Source: Nereocystis luetkeana (lineage: Eukaryota; Sar; Phaeophyceae; Laminariales; Laminariaceae). Taken from it: 64,000 nucleotides of DNA. Both the position numbers and the translations under genes were made by a program. The DNA lies in NCBI GenBank assembly GCA_031213475.1, contig JARUPZ010000027.1, positions 5,836,132 to 5,900,131 on the forward strand, given 5' to 3'. The notes beneath the pieces are model-generated. The model was given only the letters and a program-made list of their open reading frames with translations, did not search any database and was not told the DNA's origin. Shown here piece by piece: positions 9,841-20,774 of the stretch. Positions within the stretch are counted from its first letter, which is position 1, and each line of letters opens with the position of its first letter.

Positions 9841-12800
9841 ATGACCAGCCTGAGCCCCGAGAAGTTCTCCAGCCTTCATGGCCGGCTAATGACCATCCTG
9901 TCCGCAGACACCAGCGTGAGCCAAGCGTGATTTTCGTCGATGACAGTGTCAAGCATTATGTACACCATGGTGTATACGTGTATCTACAGCAGCAGTGCGT
10001 CGTACCGTCAACACATGGCTAACAATAGACAAAGTGCAACAGGGGAGCTCTAGGGGGTGGACTCTGGCCGGCTACGGCTACGACAGGTGTACGACCATCA
10101 GTCCGAAAAACTCGCGCGTGGACGTTGAAAGCTTTCAAACTAAGCACCGACTCTGGGCTACGTGTACAGCAGTATTAATAATACCTGGTATTAATAGTAA
10201 ACTACTACGAACTGCCGTATACTCCTGGTGTGTGCGAAGCGAGAAAAGCGGCGAGTCTTGTGTCTGCGGCAACGGGCGGCAGAGCATAGGCAGATAGGCA
10301 GCGTACAAGTATTACCGGGGACCATAGTAAATAAGACAAAATATTGTTAGTAAAAATAGTGAAATATGTAGGTTTTTGTGTGTACGGTAGGTCCTATTTA
10401 ATATGGTCCCCCGATAATAGTGGATGTGGTTGATGTGGTTGAAATTCACGTGTCAACATTTCGCGTTGACGTTTTCCGATGTTACCATCTCTTCCTCCCT
10501 CCAGTCTCCTCAGTCTCGGCCCGCCCCCCCTCCGCATGGTCGGTGAGAAGCCGACGTCCTCCTTCCCGGCGTTGTTGGTAGGGATGCGAGGGTCTATGAT
10601 CGTATATGTGACAACAAACAGTACGGCCATGCATCGACATGATGTACACCCCCCCGCGCGCCAGGGCCCACCTACGCAGCAGTGTTGACGACTTGACCCA
10701 GCTTCGACGAAACCCCAGGCGGTCGGAGATAGGGGTCGGGGGTAGAGGGTTGTACATGTGTAATACAGAGGACCGGAAACCTAAAGGGTAGTAACAAGAA
10801 ACAAGAGAGCTGTTCCAGGCTGGATTTCTTATTTGAGAATGGGTGCGTTCTATATGATGCTCTCACATCAGCTCACGTCCCTGAAATCCTTCCTGTGGTC
10901 ACTACTGTAGACAGGCTGTAAAAAATATACGTACACTCAGGTACACTTGACTGTTTCCGATGCGGTTCGATTCCGAGCTTCATATTTGTATTTTCCGGTG
11001 CCAAAAATGAAAGCATCTTATGCAGTCAGAATACGCAAAATCCGAGCGGAATTTTTCGATTGGAGAATCCGATGACCCAAGTCGTCAGATTTTGGAGGTT
11101 ATCAGATTTTCAAATCGAAAAATGGCATGGTCTCTAAATTCAAGATCTTATCCATGACAGCAAGCAGCAGCAGAACGATCGATGAGATGGATGGTGACAC
11201 AGCTTTATAGCGACGTTGTTTCGCGCCCGACGCTCAGTCGGCGAGCTGTACGTCTCTCCGTGCCAGAATACAGTCGGCTGGCCCGGGCTCGGGCGCAGAG
11301 ACCAAGAGGAGCGCGCTCGGCCCACACCTCTCCGTGGATACGTACTCGTAGCCTACAGCAGTAGCAGCAGACAGTCACATTGTGAAATACACAATACCAA
11401 GGCACGTTGACTCTAGCGCACTCGGCACGTCTCTTCGCGACCAGGCCAGAGGCAGTCAGCGTGGGCTCGGATGCTTGGGTCCTACTCGCAGTGCTGCCTG
11501 CGCACTCAGCGTGTCTCTTTGCGGCGCCAGACCACAGCAGCAGTTGGTCTCGGCGTTTGCTCGAATCTCAGCACGGCCAGTAAATCCGATTTTCCGCGGA
11601 GAAGACTGTTCCGATTTGCGAAGTTCACAGCTGAAAATGCAATCGGGTCCAAATCCGAAGCTCAAAATCTGAACCGCACAGGAGACATTCCTTAGGCTGT
11701 TTCCTATGCGGTTCGATTTCGAGCTTCAGATATGTACTCTTCGGTCTCAAAAATGAATTACCCTGCTTATGCAGTCCAAACATGCAAAATCCGACCGGAA
11801 TTTTTTCGATTTGAGAATCCGATGACCCACGTCGTCGGATTTTGGGCCGAAATCCGACGACCTGGGTCGTCAGATTTTCAAATCGAAAAATGGCATGCTC
11901 TCTAAATTCAAGATGTTAGCCGCGACAGCAAACAGCAGCAGAACGATCGATGAGTTGGATGGTGACACAGCTGTGTAGCGACGTTGCTTCGCGCCCGACG
12001 CTCGGGCGGCGGGCGGCGCGTCCCTCCGTGGCCAGACTACAGTCGGCTGGCCCGGGCTCGGGCCTAGAGACCAAGAGAAGCGCAATCGGCATGTACCTCT
12101 CCGTGGATACGTACGAGTACTCGCAGACTACACTGCTGTACAGCAGCAGCAGTCAGTCACAAAATGGAACCCAAATTACCAAGACAGGTTAGCTCTAGCG
12201 CACTAGCCACGTCTCTTCGCCGCCAGGCCAGAGAGAGGCAGTCAGCCTTGGCTCGGACGCTTGGCTCCTACGCGCAGGGCACCGCACCCAGCGCGTCTCT
12301 TCGCGGCACCAAACCACAAAAACAGCAGTTGGTCTCGGCGTTTGCTCGAATCTCTACACACACAATAAATCTGACTTTTCCACATAGGAAGACTGTTTCG
12401 ATTTGCCAAGTTCACATCTGAAAATGCGATCGGGTCAAAATCTGAAGCTCAAAAATCGAACCGCGTAGGTAACGGCCTTAGTGTTTAATATGCGGTTCGA
12501 TTTCAAGCGTCAGATTTGTATTTTTCGATCCCAAAAACGAAACCTTCTGCTTATGCAGTCCGATGATGCATAAGCCGACCGGAAAAAAAAATGATTGGAG
12601 AATCCGATGGCCCAAGTCGTCTCAGCACGCACAATAAATCCGATGTTTTCACGTAGAGGAAGACTAGTTCTATTTGCGAACTGCACATCTGAAAATGCGA
12701 TCGGGTCAAAATCTGAAGCTCAAAGTCTGAACCGCATAGAAAAAACCTAACTTCAGTGTAAAAGTGTCTGCCGATTTTGTTTTTTACCCCCTTTGAATGT

Positions 12801-15800
12801 CAGCCCGCCTCTCTTATTGCTCCTTTGCTCGTTGCTCGTTTTTTTTATTTAATACCTGGTACTTGATAGTTATATAGGTGTCCTGTGCTACCGCTGTTTT
12901 GTGGGTTTGGTTGGTGCTTAACCCCTTTAGAACCGCTATCCCGTTTTGGGGACAAACTACTTGAAATTTGAATGGTTTGTCCCCAAAACGGGACTGCGGT
13001 TCGAAAAGGGTTTCTTTGGACTGCACACCCGGTTTTGGCACAAATTATTATTACATCTGTTTCTGTAGAGTGCAGTACTAAAAGGGATAAGGTCAGGTAT
13101 GTTTCATTTTTTTTTGTCGACGCTGGGCCAAAGTCTGTGAAGTCCATACCGATAATCTATGCAGCCCTGAAAATGCATGGCGTGTCTTCTTCTCCTGACC
13201 TACTCCTTACTGCGTGTGTATGTCTTCCCACCCTTGCCTTCCGTTACCTTGTCTACCGGCGTGTCAGGACATCGGCGTCAACAGCGAAGTTTTGTCAGAA
13301 AGTTTCGGCGACGAGTACCCACTGCTAGTCGACGTCATCAACTCCCTCCTCATCGATGTGGGTGCTACTGCTGCTGCTGCTGTTTTTATTGTTGGTGCTG
13401 CTGTGCTGTTGCTGCTGTGCTGCTACTGCGCTTGGTGGTGTGCTGTTAATGCTGCTGGTGCTATTGGTTGATGTTGCTGGTGGTAATTTTGCTGTTATCT
13501 CTGCGGCTGTTGTGTTCTTCACGCGTCGCTCGGCGTAGGGCTAGACTACGGCTACCGCTGCAGTAGCTGCTGCTGTGTGGTGTAACGACAGCTGTCTGTA
13601 GCGCCTATGATAGCACACGAGATGCTGAAACAGCAGTGATGCGCTTGGAAAGCAGCCTTCCAGTTATGCCCCTACCCCTATTGCTGCAATGATTACCCTG
13701 GGCTGGGTAATTGGTAGGTATTTTATCCCTAGGTCAGTTCGTAAAACCTTCACACTTGACGTCGTCGAAGACACAGGTTCGAATATCACTTTGAACGCTT
13801 CTTTTTTAGAAACGCTTTGTGTCCCTAAAAACGTGTCTCGCTGGTTCCTCGGTCATTAAAAAGAAGCGGCTAGGTCCACGTACGGCCGTATACCGTTGCG
13901 TCCCAAACATACCGCCGTTCACAGCAGGGGGGAGAGTGCTATAAGGATTACCTTGGGCTGGGTAATTGGTCGACCTTCTGCCCCTATAGCTCAGTAGGTA
14001 ACACGTTCACACTAGCCTCCTCACTCATAGGCAGACACGTACCGGTAGGACCTGCTCTGTGTCTGTAGGTATCCATAGCTTTCCTCGCCTGCGAACGGCT
14101 GAAAAACCTTCAGTTAGCTCCAGACCTTACTCCTACGGCTGGTCTTATTTTTCTCCTCCATAAAATTTGTTTTGATATCATAACAAGGTACTGCTTGCTG
14201 CAGTTCCACAATGAGCTCCCGAGCTCGTCTATATAGTTGGCGTGCACGAAAAACTCGTGGTGGTTCGCGAACAGCGCACAACGGGAGAGAGGGGTCCGCC
14301 CGAAGGCCGTCCACCCGCTAACCCCGCCCACCCTCGCACACGCGCTTCAGTAGCCGTGCAAACCTCGCAAGGACCGCGGAGGTAGAAAAGGAGATCATAT
14401 TATCTGATGCTGTGACTGATGTACTTTGTTTTCCCTGCTCCCCTGTTGCGATGTCATGGACGAAGAGACGGGTGTGAAGCGTGGATTGCGAATTGTAGGG
14501 TACGAACACAGACTGCTGATTTGATATATTTTGTCGCACGTTGAATTCCAACATGAGTTGGAGAAATTCGACTCTGGTCCATTCACTATGGCTTTTTTTA
14601 GTGCATGGGTCACCGTAATATGGTACCTGGTTCGAGTATTGTACGTGCTGCTGCTATGCGTGACTCTACCAGCTACAAGTATTAGTCGTCGCTTTCTCCG
14701 GGGTGATGTTTGTTTGACGCTAGGTTGTCGCCTCTCCCCCCCCCCCTCGACACGCCTATCGGGTTTCGCAGAACCGGCTGCAGCTGTCGAAGGGGGAGAA
14801 TGACACCATGTGGTATAAGCTGGTGCAGGAAGTGAAGGCCAAGAAGCTCGTGGGCCTGACGTAAGCCACAAAGCAACCCGCCCCGCCCCCCCCCGGTAAC
14901 CGTGCGACCCTTACTACGCAATGGATCACGGCGGTAGAAGTAACAACTTTCCTCCGGCCCGTTAGCGCGTCGCACCCACGGAAACGGGAAAGTCGTGCCA
15001 AGAGGGCGAGCGGCGTTGAGAAACACAGGACGATTGTATGAGTACCAGCGCGTGGTGACCCCGCAGGCGAAGGGAAGGTGTTAAACGCGAGTACGAGCGA
15101 GTCCCCCCTGGCGCTATCCCCTGCAACGTGCGCAACTGGCATATATTTTTTCTTCTTAAAAGGGGTTTCCGTTCCGTGTTGGCGTTTCGTACTCGGCGGT
15201 GGTCTTGTTGCTTCCCCGTTTCTTGTCTCTTGATTCGGAAAGAGCCTTTCTTCGTCTGATGAGACTCAAAGTTTACAGAATCCGAGGCCCTTAACGTCGG
15301 GATCCTTTCCCCATGTGCCTTTCACAGTACTTTGTCGTCATTGCCCGCTCATCCAATGCCTGTCAACGGCGTCTGTGTAGACCACACGCCACGTGTTCTA
15401 TTAGCCGCATCTAAAGCGTGCTGCTATTGCCCCGTAGCGCCCCAAGAATGGTGTTGCTGCTTTTTTGGAGGCCCCAAAAGTCCTGGAGGTCCCGGGAGTC
15501 CCGGGGGGGGGGGGGTCTCAAGTGTCTTTGGTGGCGCGTGACAGCCATCCCGCCCACGTCGCCATCGTTGTTGTCGTCGTCGGCGGGATGGCTGTCACGC
15601 CTTACCCTTGCCTTAGCATCTATGCTGCTTCGAGCGAAGTCTGGGAGTTCGACGTTGGAGTGCCAAGAACGCCTCGAAGGGGTCCCTCGTGTGCAGTAGC
15701 GGTAGCGATACCGGTGAGGGGCGCGTCACGCAAAACGTTGCTGCCGTCTTGTGTCCACGGGTACGAGAGCTGTTTTGCTGCGCGACACGCGCGAAGAAAG

Positions 15801-18800
15801 TTATGACGGTGGATTTGTCCGTTTTGTCGGTTGCATCGAAATGATCAAGCGCAGGCCGGAGCAAATGATGATCTACCAGGTGATCGAGAAGGCGGGAAAC
15901 ATGGGCATCTGGACACGCGACATCAAAACGGGCACGAGCGTGAACCAGGCAAGAAAAACAAAAGTCGTTGCGTCCCCTCTCCCCCCTGCGCCCCCCCCAT
16001 CCCTTCCCAAGCCTAAAGTAAAAGCCCCCTATGGTTGAAAAGAGTAGGTCTTCGAGCAGTAAACGCGGCGCTGTCTGAATTCTTCGCGAGAAAAACGTGC
16101 GCCTTTTATCAAAACACCAGGTTTTGGGAACGGGTGCGGGCGTTCTTGTGTTGCGGATTTGCCTAGGCCAGCGTGAAGGGGGGACGCCTCGGACAATGAA
16201 AGGCTATCTGGTTAACACAACATTACCTCTAGATCACTCTCGCACCGTTCTCCTTGCGCGCGCGTTGACCGCTGCCGTATGCCGCGTTGAGTGGCTGGAG
16301 AGTCGTGTTGACACAAGCCTGTTGGGAAGGTGTTACCTGATTTTTTATATATTGAGTGCCGGCAACGACAGACGGACAGCGCCGTCTGGAGCAGTAGTAT
16401 ACGAGAAAGTCGTTCGGTTGAACAAAGACCGAGGAACCAATGCGCAGCACGGTGCGCACGCGATGCGATTTATGTTTTTGCTTTCGGCCAACAGCTAGTG
16501 CGCGTTGACCGCTGCCGTATGCCGCGTTGAGTGGCTGGAGAGTCGTGTTGACACAAGCCTGTTGGGAAGGTGTTGCCTGATTTTTTATATATTGAGTGCC
16601 GGCAACGACAGACGGACAGCGCCGTCTGGAGCAGTAGTATACGAGAAAGTCGTTCGGTTGAACGAAGACCGAGGAACCAATGCGCAGCACGGTGCGCACG
16701 CGATGCGATTTATGCTTTTGCTTTCGGCCAACAGCTAGTCAACGGCACACGTGTCGGCTCAGCCACAAACCGAGCAAAGCGTAAGATTGTGTCCTAGGTC
16801 CTGGCGCTCTTGACAGCTATATACTGTAGGAAAAATGCCTCCCCCATTCGGAATGGGTACGTAGGAAGTGCGTGTCCTCCGCCGGACGAATCTCTCGAAT
16901 AGATGCCCCGCCCGGGCGCCGAGAGCACTGCAAACCGTTCGCCGCCGTCGACAGGCTACTTGCGGCGCTCTCGATGCGGAGATCCCGCCCACCATATTGT
17001 TTATAACCTATGCCGTGTCAACGTCCGAAAACACGCACGGCGTTCGTCGTTCATGTAGCGACCTCTTTACACCGCGGCGATAACAATCAACCCGCCCCGC
17101 CTCGCCCCCCGTCACGACCTTGTGAACGTGTTGCAGGGGAATGAGTGTTATTTTCCAGGCAGTCGGATGCGCGCGTCGATTGCTTTCTTTTTCTGCTTGA
17201 TTTATAAAGTGAAGGGTTTTTGTTTGCGTTGTGCCTCGTTTTCTCCCTTGTTCCTGATGGTGTGACCCCCTGTGCGCAGAACACGCTGACGAAAACCCTC
17301 AAGTCTTTGGAGGGCCGCCACCTGATTAAGACGGCAAAGTCTGTCAAGAGCAAGAGCAAGAAGCTTTACATGTTGTACGAGCTCAGTAAGTTTATTGCAC
17401 AGGTGTCGTCAAACTGCCACGCGCGCGCGCACAAGCCAGTCTAGACGGCCTTAGTTTACCGTTGTACAGAGGGCTGCCGTCAGACAGGCATCCGGTAGGG
17501 CTGCTGCTGTTGTGTTTTTTTGTTTATCTAGTGGGGTAGCACGCAGGCCAGCCGTGTCAAACAAAGCACTAAGTCGATATCAGGCCACCTTGTTCGCTAG
17601 TTTTTGACCTTGACAAACGCGATATTACGTCCGCCCCCTTTGCCCCCCCCCCCCTATTTTATATAGGATGGGTTGGCGTCGGTTGGCAACGACACTGTAA
17701 AACATGCCGCTCACTACGTGAGCTAGACAACCAGGGTACCGTTTTTTTTTTTTTTTGGCGGTCGCCCACAGCCGGTTGTCGAGTTAGATCATTTGTGCGA
17801 GGTAAATAACCTTTACTTCGCACAATTGTGAATGATCGTATCACGTAGTGTTCAAGGTATGGCACCCAAGAGGCAGATACATAGTACTCCCATTGCTGTC
17901 TCTGGAAATGCCTACACCGGAAATGAAATCAACTCATTGAAGCTGTCGTCCATATGCAAGTCCGCCTCAAAAGTGGTTCTTAGTAGGATGCAGCTCACCC
18001 TTCATGCGACTCGCCAGACACCTCACGGCGCTTCGCGCTTGGTGCAAGCAATGTCTGCCTGGTCGGTGAAAACCCGACATGCTCCGTCCCGGCATTGTAG
18101 GGATGCGAGGGTCTATGGTCATACGACTACGGCCATGCATGAGATCGAGTACATCTCGCCTATCGAGTACACCCCCCTCATACGACTACAGTCATGCATG
18201 AGATCGAGTACATCTCTTCTATCGAGTACACCCTACCACGTAGTGTGTATACGGTAAGGCACCCACGAGGCAGTTACATAGTAAACCCATTGCTGACTCT
18301 GGAACTGGCCACACCACAAATTATATCAATTCGCTGACGCTGTCATCCATGTGCAAGAAAATCCGCCTCAAAAACGGTTCTTAGAACGATATAACTCACC
18401 CTTAATGCGACTCGCCCAACACCTCACGGCGCTTCGCACTTGGTGCAAGCAATATCTGCCTGGTCGGTGAAAACCCTACGTGCTCCGTCCCGGCATTGTA
18501 GGGATGCGAGGGTCTATGTCATACGACTACGGCCATGTGTGATAATGAATACATCATGCATGATATCGAGTACACCCCATCATACACACCCTCGCGCTTT
18601 TGGCGAATGTGATCGGTCTGGTTCGACTTCATCTCCCGCCACTTGGATGTTTTATGTCTTCTTCCAGCCTAAATGTACACCAGGTATATATGAAGTCTAT
18701 AGTTTTGTTTGCTCGTGTGATTCGGCTCGCTTCTCTCGCACAGCCCGCTTAATCCTCTCTCGTCGTTTTCCTTCTCCGCGTGGGGCGATTGACCGCGCCC

Positions 18801-20702
18801 GCCTTCCCTCGCTTCGTCGTCTGGTGTGGTGACGGCACGCACCGCTCGCTGAACCGCTCAAACCTGCGCTCTGCGGTGGCGCTGACAGCTCCGGCGAAGG
18901 AAATTACGGGCGGCCCGTGGTATACAGACCAGGAGTTTGACTACGAGTTTGTCAAGCACCTCTCCACCTACGTGCTCAGCTACGTAAAAGAGCAGGTGCG
19001 TCGAGTGTGCCTACCTTTCATAGGCGACCTACGTAGTGTGGGAGAGTCTATGTGCGCACGTACGGACATTCTTCAGGATAAGGGGGCGCAGGGGGAGGGG
19101 GAGGGGGGGCTTCGATCCAGGTGCCCAACTTGACACTATTATTGTCAGTGGGTTCATTCAGAGAACAAAGTGGCGAAGTCTTCAACCTGGCTGACGCCGA
19201 TCGCAGGGGTATTGGTTGACGCAATACTATCGTGCGATGTTGGGTAACTTATTTTGCTGCATGTTGCATGACATGGCAGAGGTGTAACGGCCTGCGCATT
19301 TGCTAACATGCAGCAGACCTGCCACCTCGGATGCTGCACTTTGCAGAAGCCTCCATTCCTTCGCGACACATCGCCCCACCCCCACTGTGTCACTAAGACA
19401 AGCCAATCAGATAAGAGATTTCTCGAATCGAACACAGCTGTGCCCCTCGCCCCAGGCCCCGCGGTTGTGACGGAGGAGGCTCCCGTTACCTGTTGACATA
19501 TCCTACACGTGCATTGCGGTCGGCGGAACCCGTCCTCCGAGGCCGTTGGTTCGGTCGGTTCGTGACTTCTGATTTGTTTCGCTCCGTCGTGCCGCTGAGG
19601 GTCTGCCCATGCGTCCTCGCTTGCGTTGCTTCTGCTTGCCCGTGCTGCTGCTGTTGCTGCTTCTGTTGCTGCTGTTGCTGCCGCCACTCTGCTGTGCAGC
19701 AAACTCCTCCTTTGAAAGATATCGCCGCCGCCATCAAGGTGTCCGGCATCTCCAAGATCGACCTGTCCATGGAAGAGGTCAAGCTGATAGTCAGCACCCT
19801 GGTGTACGATGGGCTGTTGGAGGAGGTCCGAGGGGCGGCGTCAAGATTCAACCGAAACGTGGGTGGCAACGGATGTACGAAGTATGAGCGTAAGGACGGA
19901 CGGAACACTCGCGTTCGTTCCGTGCGATGGAGAATCTTTAAAGCATCAGTAGTGTGTCTCGGGGCGCGGGCAGGGCCGCGCGCTGCTCCCGCTCGAGCGA
20001 TTCTCGTCACTCACCCCTTCTCTCGTTGAAGTGCCGTTGAGTTTGCAAGAGGGTTGGGGGGGGAGTGGAGGGGGGGGGGGAGGGGTGGGAGAGGGGTGCG
20101 GAGGGGAGGGAGGGACGCCCGCCTGTTCGTATTTTTGTGCGCCCGGCATTGTATTCTTGTTGGCCGATCCAAAAGTTGCTGCGTCACTACCATGTCAGCC
20201 AAGATTCAGTGCGTACCCTGAAGAAGGGAGTTCCAAGAGGCGTTCGCCGGTGGGCGTACAAGTGGGCCGAGAATAGCCGAGATGGCAGTGGTGTCTATAT
20301 CTAGTCGAACCCTCCGACGAATCGTGAATCCGTTACGTTCTGCTCGGTAGAGCGGAGGAGGTTACCAAAGGGACGGGGAGTAACCATATCATTCTTCTCA
20401 GGTGCCGTCTTGCCACTTTGACACTTCAGCAGTCGGAGTAAGGGAGGCGTGCGGGATGTATCGGCACCCTCTGGCCTTCACACCATTTTCTGTCACGATA
20501 ACCTTCTGGCGCTCGCCCCCACGCGCGCACGCCTCGCAGTTTCAGCAGAACCTCACCCGCCGACTCTCCTCCGTAGTTACCACTGTAAACTGAGCTGATT
20601 GCTGCGTTTTCCAACCGCTCCGTCCGGGTTGTTTTCTTGTTTTCCTCTCACTGTGTTCCACTTTCCTTTTCTCTCCCTCTTGATTTCTCTGTTTTTCTCT
20701 GC

Positions 20703-20774
<72 letters not shown>

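Noticed and set aside
13978-14050. Possible tRNA gene (TAGCTCAGTAGG)
   Set aside because: The A-box-like word is good, but there is no matching B box at the right spacing and no acceptor stem. Treated as a SINE head.
16260-16739. CRISPR-like repetition
   Set aside because: A simple two-copy tandem duplication with no spacer-repeat structure in a eukaryotic intron.
19154-19702. 182-codon minus-strand frame
   Set aside because: Lies mostly in a POLR3F intron and ends at the POLR3F acceptor. Its Ala/Gln bias comes from antisense CTG repeats.
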